Assembly (NCBI GenBank): GCA_030152275.1
Contig: JASLHF010000229.1
Coordinates: forward strand, 1 to 36,960
Length of the DNA: 36,960 nt
Reading direction: 5' to 3'
Source: Acinetobacter sp.
GTDB lineage: Bacteria > Pseudomonadota > Gammaproteobacteria > Pseudomonadales > Moraxellaceae
In this document: positions 9,258-17,359 of the stretch, in pieces
Layout of the letters: every line of letters begins with the position of its first letter
Numbering within the stretch: the first letter of the stretch is position 1
Notes under the pieces: model-generated
What the model was told of the DNA's origin: nothing
What the model saw: only the letters and a program-made list of their open reading frames with translations
Databases searched by the model: none
Translations under genes and position numbers: made by a program

Positions 9258-9345
9258 ATAAAAAAGCCCCAATCTTTCGATTAGGGCTTTTTGAATTTGG
9301 AGCGGGAAAGGAGACTCGAACTCCCGACCCCAACCTTGGCAAGGT
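9258..9345. repeat. left 88-bp direct repeat (attachment site)
   Basis: Identical over 88 bp to 20792-20879. It contains a symmetrical hairpin with A-run and T-run (9260-9292), the natural terminator of the tRNA-Gly gene read on the minus strand, then the tRNA 3' fragment. Weaker similarity continues for about 170 bp to the right of both copies (shared blocks such as TTTTTGGTCACTA and CAATAATAACCAA). Confidence 0.9.
9298..9345 (-). pseudogene. tRNA-Gly(GCC) 3' fragment
   Basis: Read on the minus strand, these 48 nt give the 3' side of the anticodon arm including the GCC anticodon (CCTTGCCAAGG), variable loop, T-arm with TTCGAGT, acceptor strand TTCCCGC and CCA end. The 5' half (acceptor, D-arm) is absent to the right, so this is not a working tRNA. 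Confidence 0.88.
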
Positions 9346-10042
9346 CACTGAGATTTATTGCATTAAATGACATAAATGGTATTTATATAAATTCTATATA
9401 TAGAATTTATATAGTGTTTTTATTTTATCGGGTGTAATTTAAAGCAGGGTAGTGTATTTTTATTTTTGGTCACTATATTATTTTTATAAATCATCAATAA
9501 TAACCAATATGTATATGCTTAATTCAAATAAAACTTACCAATCGGTAAAAAAATTATGTGATGAGGCTAGGGGGAGCTATTTATTCACGGTTACGTTTTC
9601 GGTTTACCCTTTTTGCGTAAGACGTATAAATATAAGTTTTCAACTTTCAAGTACCCATAGTGTGGTGTGCAAGAATCGAAATGATGATTATCAAAGGAAA
9701 TCTTCCATTTTATCAGTACACATTATACTTATTTATCTATGGAAAAAACTTGCTAGCCAAATAAGCTTTTCTCCAGCAGTAAATTTTGATCTTTTGAAAT
9801 AACCCGCTTCCGAAACAAGGATCTTACTAATAAATTGCTACGTATCATCACATGTTTCGACAACTATAAGTATTATCCCCTATTAAAATAATAAGAAGTA
9901 CTCATACTGCAAAATAAAAACCCTTATCCATCTCAGAAAAGCTACTTAGCATAACACCCATTCTTCCTAATATTTTCTTGTTGTTCCAACGCTTAAATTA
10001 TTTCTAAGTAAAGACATCTTTATTGGGCAAGGAATAAGTTAA
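9346..10042. other. 697-bp leader of the island operon; no convincing gene
   Basis: AT-rich. The first 170 bp resemble the sequence right of the other attachment copy and are probably an old island end. A 116-codon plus-strand frame at 9452-9802 lacks a ribosome binding site, has an odd hydrophobic and aromatic composition and no recognisable domain, so I do not call it. The promoter of the catabolic operon should lie in 9803-10042. I could not assign hexamers or a palindromic response-regulator site with confidence. Confidence 0.5.
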
Positions 10043-10939
10043 ATGGAAATTAAAACAACTAGAAAAATTAAAGCTGTAATGCTAGGAGGCAGTATTTTTT
10101 GCTGTACAGCATCTTTGGGTTATGCGGCTGAAAATGGGGGAGCAGCGTATCCCGATGGAACAGAAAGTTTTATGGCGGGTGCAATGCCACCTCCAGGAAC
10201 GTATGTAGTTGTTTATAATCAAGTTTATAGCGCGGATAAATTTAAAAATGATCATCCAGTATTTAATGATTTTAAATTAGATACATGGGCGACAGTACTC
10301 CGTGGTGTATATGTTAGTGATAAAAAAATATTGGGTGCAAATTGGGGAATGCATGCTTTTTTAGTCACTGCCAATGCTGATCTTACTTTAGGTGGTGGAC
10401 ATGATGAGCGCCGTGGAATGGGAGATTTGATTATTGATCCATTTTTACTCGGTTGGCATAAAGGGAATTGGCATGTCGCTACAGGTTTAGATATTTATGT
10501 ACCTATTGGTTCATACAATAAAGATCGTTTAGCTAATATCGGGCGTAATTATGTGACTTTACAACCGATTGCCTCAACCACATATTTAAATCCAAAAGGT
10601 TATGAAATTTCGACCAAATGGATGTACGACTATAACTTTGAAAATAAAGATACCAATTATAAAACTGGTCAGGCATTGCATGTTGATTACTTAGTGGGGA
10701 AACATTTTGGTCCTTGGGCAGTGGGCGTAGGAGGTTATGCCTATCAACAGCTCACTGGTGACTCCGGTCAAGGTGCCATTCTAGGTGATTTTAAAGCAAG
10801 CGCTTTTAGTGCTGGACCACAGCTCCGCTATCAAGCACAGAATGGCGCAAGTATTAGTGCGAAATATCAAAAAGAATTTTCAGTTGAAAATCGCCCTGAA
10901 GGTGACAAGCTGGCCATCGATGTGAGTTTTCCATTTTAA
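10043..10939 (+). CDS. outer-membrane channel of the phenol-degradation MetA-pathway family
   Basis: A 298-residue protein with a signal peptide (charged start, hydrophobic stretch to about residue 28, cleavage near GYAAENG). The mature start carries the family's signature: glycine/proline-rich NGG...YPDGTESFMAGAMPPPGTY. The rest is beta-strand-rich and ends SFPF, fitting an outer-membrane barrel. Related proteins (SphA/MetA-type) accompany many aromatic-degradation operons and are thought to admit hydrophobic substrates. It is the first gene of the island operon, 46 bp before the amidase-like gene, so it probably imports the pathway substrate. A likely AAGGA site is 12 bp before the ATG. Confidence 0.82.
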   Translation: MEIKTTRKIKAVMLGGSIFCCTASLGYAAENGGAAYPDGTESFMAGAMPPPGTYVVVYNQVYSADKFKNDHPVFNDFKLDTWATVLRGVYVSDKKILGANWGMHAFLVTANADLTLGGGHDERRGMGDLIIDPFLLGWHKGNWHVATGLDIYVPIGSYNKDRLANIGRNYVTLQPIASTTYLNPKGYEISTKWMYDYNFENKDTNYKTGQALHVDYLVGKHFGPWAVGVGGYAYQQLTGDSGQGAILGDFKASAFSAGPQLRYQAQNGASISAKYQKEFSVENRPEGDKLAIDVSFPF

Positions 10940-10985
10940 ACACGTTATTTAAATCCAAAAAATATTCATAAGATGAGGGAAGATC

Positions 10986-12323
10986 ATGAAATTAGAACAT
11001 CAGGATTATGCAATCCATGCTGACACACCTGCTGTGGATTATATGGTAGTAAATGAATATTCAGGTGGAATAGTCGGCCCAAGCCAAAAAATGCTTGGCC
11101 CATTGAAAGATGGGGGTACGCTTAAAACAGGAACTCCACCAGGTTGTTGGGGGCCGATGATTACTCCTGCATTTCAAGGTGGGCATGAAGTAACGCTTCC
11201 TGTTTATATTGAGGGTGCGGAGATTGGTGATGCGGTTGCATTAAAAATTAAAAAAATGAATGTAACTTCAATTGCAACGTCTTCAGGTGTGATGAATTTT
11301 GTAGAGGGACGTTATCATGGTGACCCATTTGTTGCGAAATATTGTAACGCTTGCGGTACGGAACAGCCTGCAAGTTATGTGGAAGGGATTGGTGATGATG
11401 CAATTCGATGCAAAAACTGTAATGCAGAGGTTAGCGCATTTGCATTTTCTCATGGTTATGTGATTGTTCTTGATCAGGAAAATCAAGTCAGTTTAACGGT
11501 GAGTCAGGATATCGCCAATAAATTAGCAGGCAATGCCAACGAAATGTCCGCTTTGCCTGAACATGCCGCACAACATTCAATATTATCTTTAGCCCGCGCA
11601 GATATGCCGGGGGTTGCAGCACATATGCGTCCATTCCTCGGGAATATTGGTACAACCCCTTCACGAGATTTGCCTGATTCGCATAATTGTCATGACTTTG
11701 GTCAGTATTTAATTAATGCACCACATAAATTTGGCATGACTGAAGAAGAATTATTGCAAGCAAAAACAGATGGGCATATGGACACTAATTCAATTCGCCC
11801 TGGCTGTATTTTAATCTGTCCTGTCAAAGTGAAAGGGGCAGGTGTGTATATGGGAGATATGCATGCGCAACAAGGCAATGGTGAGATTGCAGGGCATGCA
11901 ACAGATGTATCTGGTGAAACTGAATTAAGCGTTCAAGTGATAAAAAACTTAACTATTGACGGTCCTATTTTGTTGCAGGCTTGGGATGACCTGCCACCGA
12001 TGGCACGCCCATTCACAGCTGAACAAAAGAAAAAAATACAGGCTTTGGCAGATCGTTGGGGACAACAACAAATTGAAGAAAGTGCACCTATTACTTTTAT
12101 GGGCACAGGTAAAAATTTGAATGATGCTACAGAAAATGCATTGTCTCGTGCAGCTAAAACGACTGGTTTGAGTTATGACGAAGTTATGAACCGTTGCACT
12201 ATTACAGGTTCAATAGAAATCAGCAGATTACCCGGTATGGTCCGTGCCACATTCTTATGTCCAATGCCAATTTTAGAGCGACTTGGGTTGGCTGAGTTAG
12301 TTCGTGAACATTATTCCCTATAA
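10986..12323 (+). CDS. acetamidase/formamidase-family hydrolase
   Basis: A 445-residue member of the FmdA/AmdA family, recognised by the PPGCWGPM-like start region, GGHEVTLPVYIEGAEIGDAV and the later GHMDTNSIRPG...GDMHAQQGNGEI block that carries the family's metal and active-site residues. Family members hydrolyse small amides to ammonia or amine plus acid. This one has an insert with four cysteines (C120, C123, C142, C145) that looks like a zinc ribbon. In the operon it could open an amide or lactam, or remove an N-formyl group, formed during ring oxidation of an N-heterocycle. That role is inference. A GAGGGA site precedes the start. Confidence 0.8.
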   Translation: MKLEHQDYAIHADTPAVDYMVVNEYSGGIVGPSQKMLGPLKDGGTLKTGTPPGCWGPMITPAFQGGHEVTLPVYIEGAEIGDAVALKIKKMNVTSIATSSGVMNFVEGRYHGDPFVAKYCNACGTEQPASYVEGIGDDAIRCKNCNAEVSAFAFSHGYVIVLDQENQVSLTVSQDIANKLAGNANEMSALPEHAAQHSILSLARADMPGVAAHMRPFLGNIGTTPSRDLPDSHNCHDFGQYLINAPHKFGMTEEELLQAKTDGHMDTNSIRPGCILICPVKVKGAGVYMGDMHAQQGNGEIAGHATDVSGETELSVQVIKNLTIDGPILLQAWDDLPPMARPFTAEQKKKIQALADRWGQQQIEESAPITFMGTGKNLNDATENALSRAAKTTGLSYDEVMNRCTITGSIEISRLPGMVRATFLCPMPILERLGLAELVREHYSL

Positions 12324-12377
12324 ATTATTTTATTGAATGAACTGAAAGTTTTATTAATCGTGAGAAGGAAACTCAAT

Positions 12378-13580
12378 ATGAACAGTGAAGCAAAATTACG
12401 TTGGGGCGATTTGTACCCTGAGCTTGGTATTGAACCGATTCCAACAGAACCGTGCATATCTCCTGAAATCTATCAGGAAGAAATTGAAAAAGTTTTTTCT
12501 AAAGTTTGGCTCAAAGTTGGGCGTGTCGAAGAAATTCCTAAAAAAGGGGATTACAAAGTTAAACGCTTAGACTTTGCTAAAACCTCTGTAATTTTGATGC
12601 ATGGCAAAGATGGTGAAATTCGAGGTTTTCATAATATTTGTTCGCATCGTGGCAATAAAGTTGTGGTGGAAACTGGTAATGAAACTTTTGGGTCAAATAA
12701 AGCAGCCGTTGTAACCTGCCGTTTTCATGGTTGGGTCTATGATGCTAAAGGTGACTTAGTGAGTGTGCCTGAAGAAGAGAAGTTTACATCATGTTTTGAC
12801 AAAGGACATAACGGTCTTGCATCAATTCGCACGGAAGTTTGGGATGGTTTTATTTTTGTCAATTTAGATAATGAAGGGACACAATCCGTAGAGGAATTTC
12901 TTGGCGGAATGGGTACTCATCTAGGCGGTTATCCTTTTCATGAAATGGAAGAATGCTTTGCTTACAACACTGTCCTGAATTGTAATTGGAAAGTTGCACA
13001 TGATGCTTTTGCAGAAGCTTATCACGTGGCGACTATTCATGCAGGTTCATTCCCGAATGTCTTTGCATCTGGTTTACAAGAAGTGCAATTGTTTGGTGAT
13101 CATCGAACCTGTGCTGTGTGTTTGACCAAAAATGCTCATCCAAAACCAGCTGCACAATTGTCTGGGGAAATTACTGGCGCATCATTGGTTAATCACTATC
13201 AACGTCAACAATTACCTAAGTCTGTTAATCCAAATGACCGTGATGATTTCTCTTTTGAGTTGTCTGTGATCTTCCCGAATATTCTGGTGCATGTTACAGA
13301 AGGCGTTTGGTTTACTCATCAATTTTGGCCAGTGAGTCATAATGAAACTCGTTGGGAAGGACGTTATTACTTACCAAAAGCCAAGACTTATTCTGAACGT
13401 TGGGCACAAGAATTTGCACAAGTTTTACAGCGTAATGCATGGTTAGAAGATACGGCTACTATGGAGGATACACAGTCAGCACTAGAGTCTAAAGCGAAAA
13501 AAGTCATGCATTTACAAGACGAAGAAATTTTAATTCGTCATGGTTATCACGTACTCGAACAGTATTTAAATAAAGCTTAA
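12378..13580 (+). CDS. Rieske aromatic-ring-hydroxylating oxygenase, alpha subunit
   Basis: With the start at 12378 (AAGGA 9 bp upstream; the in-frame ATG at 12333 has none) the protein has 400 residues. The Rieske [2Fe-2S] ligands are C88, H90, C114 and H117 (CSHRGN...CRFHGW). The mononuclear iron site is AHDAFAEAYHVATIH with bridging D209 and ligands H216 and H221. It would insert dioxygen into an aromatic or heteroaromatic ring or carry out a related monooxygenation. Electron partners are encoded in the same operon: a Rieske ferredoxin (17022) and a flavin reductase (17360), making a three-component system. A normal dioxygenase beta subunit is not obvious. The 14-kb-region SnoaL-like protein has the same general fold and may take that place. 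Confidence 0.88.
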   Translation: MNSEAKLRWGDLYPELGIEPIPTEPCISPEIYQEEIEKVFSKVWLKVGRVEEIPKKGDYKVKRLDFAKTSVILMHGKDGEIRGFHNICSHRGNKVVVETGNETFGSNKAAVVTCRFHGWVYDAKGDLVSVPEEEKFTSCFDKGHNGLASIRTEVWDGFIFVNLDNEGTQSVEEFLGGMGTHLGGYPFHEMEECFAYNTVLNCNWKVAHDAFAEAYHVATIHAGSFPNVFASGLQEVQLFGDHRTCAVCLTKNAHPKPAAQLSGEITGASLVNHYQRQQLPKSVNPNDRDDFSFELSVIFPNILVHVTEGVWFTHQFWPVSHNETRWEGRYYLPKAKTYSERWAQEFAQVLQRNAWLEDTATMEDTQSALESKAKKVMHLQDEEILIRHGYHVLEQYLNKA

Positions 13581-13591
13581 GGAGCAAGCAC

Positions 13592-13945
13592 ATGACTCAA
13601 CTTATTTCACAATTGCCTGCAAACTTTGTTGATTTGGAACCCTTTGTGTCAACTTGGGCATTAGGAACGAGTAAGCAACGCCATCAGGCACGTTTAGCAT
13701 CTACGGCAGCTGAATTACAAAAATTCTATGATGCAATCTTACCCAAAATGCGTGAACTATTGGCAGCACTTGATGAGTACCCACTTGGACAACTGCCAGA
13801 AGAACTGCACAAATTATATTGGCTTAGTTTGAGCTTTGCAGAGGTAGCGCCCCACATTGAACTCTATAAAGGCTCTGTGGGTGTGCCATATGCTTTTGCA
13901 GAACAACGTTTTGTGTATGAAACAGGTGATGTCGTAAACGTTTAA
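13592..13945 (+). CDS. 117-residue protein of unknown function
   Basis: I do not recognise the family. It is a soluble, mostly helical protein with no signal peptide, no membrane segment and no cysteine motif. An AAGGAG site 9 bp upstream and tight spacing (11 bp after the oxygenase, 10 bp before the next gene) show that it is a real member of the operon. Small unassigned proteins occur in other Rieske oxygenase and indole-acetate clusters, where they may be assembly or accessory factors. No function can be assigned from sequence. Confidence 0.7.
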   Translation: MTQLISQLPANFVDLEPFVSTWALGTSKQRHQARLASTAAELQKFYDAILPKMRELLAALDEYPLGQLPEELHKLYWLSLSFAEVAPHIELYKGSVGVPYAFAEQRFVYETGDVVNV

Positions 13946-13955
13946 GGAGTTTGCG

Positions 13956-14444
13956 ATGGATATTGCTCGCTTAGAACATCTAGAACAACGTTTGAATGTG
14001 CTTGAAGCTGGTGAGGCTATTCGTAATCTGATCGGTCGCTATGCAACAGCGGCTGATCAAAAGAATAACCCAATCATCATGCAACAATTGTTTCATAAGA
14101 ATGCTGTGTGGTCTGCCAAAGGTTTTGGTGAATATATCGGCAAAGACAAAATTATCCAAGCATTGTCTGACATTGCTGCGCAACAGGTGTTATGGAGTTT
14201 GCATGTCATGGGACAAGCTGACTTACAGATTGCTCCTGATGCAAAAACCGCAACAGCCCGTTGGGTTTTATGGGAATTATCTACATTAGCACAGGGCAAC
14301 CAAGAACATGATCATTGGCTCGGCGGTTACTATCAGTGCACCCTGAGTCCAGATGCAGCAGGAATATGGCGCTTTGATCGAGTAGAGTTGAACTTAACTT
14401 TAAATAGTCCGTATACGGAAGGTTTTCAACGATTGAATCAATAG
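13956..14444 (+). CDS. SnoaL-like (NTF2-fold) protein
   Basis: A 162-residue protein matching the SnoaL-like polyketide-cyclase/dehydrase type of NTF2 fold: an N-terminal helix with IRNLIGRYATAAD, then FHKNAVW, GKDKIIQAL and alternating strands ending EGFQR. The fold is shared by beta subunits of ring-hydroxylating dioxygenases, by cofactor-free isomerases and by some oxygenases. It follows the alpha subunit and the 117-residue protein and precedes the flavin monooxygenase. It could be an oxygenase beta-like partner or process an unstable oxidised intermediate; sequence alone does not decide. The AAGGAG site fits the start. Confidence 0.75.
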   Translation: MDIARLEHLEQRLNVLEAGEAIRNLIGRYATAADQKNNPIIMQQLFHKNAVWSAKGFGEYIGKDKIIQALSDIAAQQVLWSLHVMGQADLQIAPDAKTATARWVLWELSTLAQGNQEHDHWLGGYYQCTLSPDAAGIWRFDRVELNLTLNSPYTEGFQRLNQ

Positions 14445-14475
14445 TGTTTTAACGTCAAATTAAAGGAAGAATAAG

Positions 14476-15747
14476 ATGAGAAAAATTGCAATTATTGGTG
14501 GTGGTCAAGCAGGTTTATTATTGGCATTTTCACTGTTAGAAAAACAATATGATGTCACATTATATGTAGATCGTCAGGCTGAAGAGCTTTTACATGGCCG
14601 AATGATGAGTACGACAATGTTCTTTGCAGATACATTGGCATTTGAACGTAAATTAGGACTTAACTTTTGGGAAGGTAAAGCCCAATATGGTGAAGCCATT
14701 CATGTTGATTTTCGTGCGCCAAATGGTGAAATTGCGTTACCACTCACAGGCTTTTTACATGAAAATCGTGGTATCGCCATGGATCAGCGTACAAAATATC
14801 ACCGCTGGTTAGAAGAATATCCACGTCGTGGCGGACGCGTAGTGGTACAAAATGTATCACCTGATGATTTAAAAGAAATAGCCAAAGACAATGATTTAAC
14901 CATTTTGGCTGCGGGCAAAGGCAGTATTACTAGTCTATTTAAACGTAATGAAACTCGCTCAGTCCATCAAAAACCACCACGTAAATTGGCTGCAGCTTTA
15001 GTTGTCGGTGATGATTTATGCGGTCCTGACAGTTGGCAAAATCAGCCAAAACAGACTTTGCACTTTAACTTTGTTGCAGGTGCTGGTGAATATTTCAGTA
15101 TGCCATTTTATAGCCATACACATGGAGCATGCCGCAGCTTTTTATTTGAATGTGTAGAAGGCGGAGCGATGGATATTTTTGACGAAGTAACATCAGGTGA
15201 GGAAATGGTCGCTGCAATGAAGAAAGCAGTTTCGATAGTAACTCCAGACCAAAGCTTCCGTATGGTTGACAATATGGAGCTCAGTGATCCAAATGCATGG
15301 TTGAAAGGAGCCTTCCGCCCTGAAGTTCGTGATCCTGTAGCAATCTTGGATGATGGTAGTCAAATTTGGGGTATTGGCGATACCGTGATGGTCAACGATC
15401 CAATCGCTGGTCAAGGTGCAAACAATGCAACAAGAATGGTAGAGCATTATTTAGCTGCAATTTTAGCTCATGGTGATGCTGCATATACAGTTGAATGGAT
15501 GACAGATGTCTTCAATTCTTTCTGGGAAAAATCTGGGCGTTATACCACTGAATTTACCAATATGTTATTAAATCCGCCTAGTGAAAGTTTGTTTGAAGTA
15601 CTTGGGGCTGCATCAAAAAATAAAATCATTGCAGATGATTTTATGGGTAACTTTAATAATCCTAAAGGATTTTGGCCGGCAGTAGATGGCGAAGAGGGTG
15701 CTAAAGAATACCTGTCACGTAAGGAGTTTAAGTATGAAGCAGCCTAA
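14476..15747 (+). CDS. styrene/indole-type flavin monooxygenase, oxygenase component
   Basis: A 423-residue StyA-like enzyme. The N-terminal FAD-binding Rossmann motif is IIGGGQAGLLLAFSLLE (residues about 6-22) and a second flavin region is LTILAAGKGS. The C-terminal IAGQGANNATRM segment also matches the group. These group E monooxygenases epoxidise styrene or indole with FADH2 delivered by a separate reductase, here encoded by the next gene. In the indole-degrading iif cluster of Acinetobacter a homologous pair starts indole breakdown. Indole, styrene or a similar vinyl-aromatic is therefore the likely substrate. An AAGGAAG site precedes the ATG. The 3' end overlaps the reductase start by 14 bp. 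Confidence 0.87.
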   Translation: MRKIAIIGGGQAGLLLAFSLLEKQYDVTLYVDRQAEELLHGRMMSTTMFFADTLAFERKLGLNFWEGKAQYGEAIHVDFRAPNGEIALPLTGFLHENRGIAMDQRTKYHRWLEEYPRRGGRVVVQNVSPDDLKEIAKDNDLTILAAGKGSITSLFKRNETRSVHQKPPRKLAAALVVGDDLCGPDSWQNQPKQTLHFNFVAGAGEYFSMPFYSHTHGACRSFLFECVEGGAMDIFDEVTSGEEMVAAMKKAVSIVTPDQSFRMVDNMELSDPNAWLKGAFRPEVRDPVAILDDGSQIWGIGDTVMVNDPIAGQGANNATRMVEHYLAAILAHGDAAYTVEWMTDVFNSFWEKSGRYTTEFTNMLLNPPSESLFEVLGAASKNKIIADDFMGNFNNPKGFWPAVDGEEGAKEYLSRKEFKYEAA

Positions 15748-16258
15748 TATTTTATGGCAGGATGTAAACCTCGCAGAAGCAAAGTTACTACGACAAGCTT
15801 TTGGAGGTTTCGCTACTGGTGTTGCTATTGTTACGTGTTTTGATCAGCACAATGAGCCTGTTGGATTAACTATTAACTCTTTTAGCTCAGTATCTTTAGA
15901 GCCTGCATTAGTTTTGTGGAGTCTTGTCAATCATTCGCCAAGTTTGGAATGTTTTGATCAAGCTGAGTATTTTGCAATAAACATTTTAGGAGCGCATCAA
16001 CAAGATCTTTGCCAAAATTTTGCAAAGCCTCAAGCTAATAAATTTCAATTTGGAGAATGGCATCAGTCTCATAAAGCACCCGTGCTCAATGATTGTTTAG
16101 TGCAGTTTGTATGTAGAAAAGATCAGCGGATAAAGGCAGGTGATCATCAAATTTTTATTGGTGAAATTGAACATTGTCGATTCAGTAATCATGAACCGCT
16201 GTTATTTTGTAAAGGGCAATTTAATCGTTTACCACAAGTGAACAGGGAGGTTGCATGA
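15734..16258 (+). CDS. flavin reductase, partner of the flavin monooxygenase
   Basis: A 174-residue member of the flavin-reductase-like (HpaC/StyB) family, with FATGVAIVTCFD, LTINSFSSVSLEPALVLWSL and the C-terminal FCKGQFNRL features. It reduces free FAD with NADH and supplies FADH2 to the StyA-like enzyme. The frame is open 48 bp further upstream. The ATG at 15734 has a strong AAGGAG eight bases before it and overlaps the monooxygenase stop, indicating coupled translation, so I use it. The stop overlaps the next ATG (ATGA at 16255). Confidence 0.87.
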   Translation: MKQPNILWQDVNLAEAKLLRQAFGGFATGVAIVTCFDQHNEPVGLTINSFSSVSLEPALVLWSLVNHSPSLECFDQAEYFAINILGAHQQDLCQNFAKPQANKFQFGEWHQSHKAPVLNDCLVQFVCRKDQRIKAGDHQIFIGEIEHCRFSNHEPLLFCKGQFNRLPQVNREVA

Positions 16259-17025
16259 GTGAATTACAAGGAAAAACAGTATTAATTACAGGTGGTGCGA
16301 CTTTTATTGGTGCGGCTGTGGTTCATGAACTGACTCAATTGGGTGCAAATGTCATTATTGCGGATATCAATCAAGAACAAGGCGAACATATAGCATTACA
16401 AAACCATGCTAGCTTTCATTATGTTGATTTAGCACAAGATGAAAGTATTCAATCTTTGGTGAATGATTTAGACAAACTCGATATTTTAATTAATTTGGCA
16501 TGCTTATACGAAGACCATGGTTCTGCTTCTACCCGTTTGGATTGGCATAAAACGTTTGATGTCACAGTTTTTGGACATGCACGCTTAGCACAGATGTGTC
16601 GAGATTTACTCAAAATAAGTGATGATGGGGCTGTGATTAATATCAGCAGTGTCAGTGCAAGAATTGCTCAAAAAGAACGCTGGGTTTATCCAGCTTCTAA
16701 AGCAGCATTAGAGCAATTAACTAAAAGTATGGCTTTAGATTTTGCACAAGATCAAATTCGGGTACATGCTTTGTCACTTGGGTGGACGTGGTCAGTCCCA
16801 ATTCAAATGATGTCAGGTCATGATCGTACGAAAGCTGACAATGTTGCAGGCGGTTTTCATGTGATAGGCCGTATTGCGGATGCTAAAGAGGTTGCCCAAG
16901 CGCTAAGTTTATTATGTAGTCCAAAAGCCAAATTACTGACTGGCAGCGTCATGCATGCAGATGGCGGATATCATATTTTAGGACCAGAAGCTTCTTCTTC
17001 TCCAATTGAGGAGTTATGCCAATGA
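16255..17025 (+). CDS. short-chain dehydrogenase/reductase
   Basis: A 256-residue SDR. The cofactor motif is TGGATFIGAA near the N-terminus, with DINQEQG following strand two (NAD preference likely), the NLA loop (usually NNA), catalytic serine in NISSVSA and the YPASK catalytic pair. It sits directly after the flavin monooxygenase pair, as IifB does in indole clusters, where the dehydrogenase acts on the hydroxylated or epoxidised intermediate and prevents indigo formation. Substrate here is inferred, not shown. It overlaps both neighbours by a few bases. Confidence 0.85.
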   Translation: MSELQGKTVLITGGATFIGAAVVHELTQLGANVIIADINQEQGEHIALQNHASFHYVDLAQDESIQSLVNDLDKLDILINLACLYEDHGSASTRLDWHKTFDVTVFGHARLAQMCRDLLKISDDGAVINISSVSARIAQKERWVYPASKAALEQLTKSMALDFAQDQIRVHALSLGWTWSVPIQMMSGHDRTKADNVAGGFHVIGRIADAKEVAQALSLLCSPKAKLLTGSVMHADGGYHILGPEASSSPIEELCQ

Positions 17026-17354
17026 ATATTCCTTTAACAAATGTTGTTGAACTATTTTTATGTCATACCTCAGATGTTGAACAGAATTGTGGTCTACAGA
17101 TTAACATCCACGGTTATCCGCCACTTGCTGTGTTTCATTTGGATGATGGTGAGTTTTATGTGACTGATGATACGTGTACTCATGGCGATGCATCACTCGC
17201 TGATGGGGATGTTGATGGATGTGAAGTTGAATGCCCATTTCACGCAGGTGCATTTGATATCAAAACAGGTGAACCATGCGGCGCACCATGCAGCATTCCA
17301 CTGAAAACTTATAAAAGTATCGTGGTCAATGATCAAGTATTTTTAGTCGAGTAA
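17022..17354 (+). CDS. Rieske-type ferredoxin
   Basis: A 110-residue protein with the Rieske [2Fe-2S] ligands C52, H54, C71 and H74 (CTHGDASL...CPFHAG), a typical electron carrier of three-component aromatic oxygenases. It would shuttle electrons from the reductase at 17360 to the alpha subunit at 12378. GAGGAG lies eight bases before the ATG at 17022 but only about four before the ATG at 17016, so the shorter form is preferred. It overlaps the dehydrogenase stop by 4 bp, and the reductase follows after 5 bp. Confidence 0.9.
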   Translation: MNIPLTNVVELFLCHTSDVEQNCGLQINIHGYPPLAVFHLDDGEFYVTDDTCTHGDASLADGDVDGCEVECPFHAGAFDIKTGEPCGAPCSIPLKTYKSIVVNDQVFLVE

Positions 17355-17359
17355 ATGCC

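Noticed and set aside
9298..9345. Complete tRNA-Gly gene
   Set aside because: Only the 3' half (anticodon arm onward) is present here and at 20832-20879; the D-arm and 5' acceptor strand are missing.
9452..9802. 116-codon open frame after the left attachment site
   Set aside because: No ribosome binding site, unusual aromatic and hydrophobic composition, no domain, and its start lies in sequence duplicated near the other attachment copy. Likely chance.
12378..13580. Second carnitine oxygenase
   Set aside because: The bridging residue is aspartate (AHDAFAEAYH), not the glutamate of CntA, and the electron partners are a separate ferredoxin and reductase, so it is an aromatic-ring-type oxygenase.
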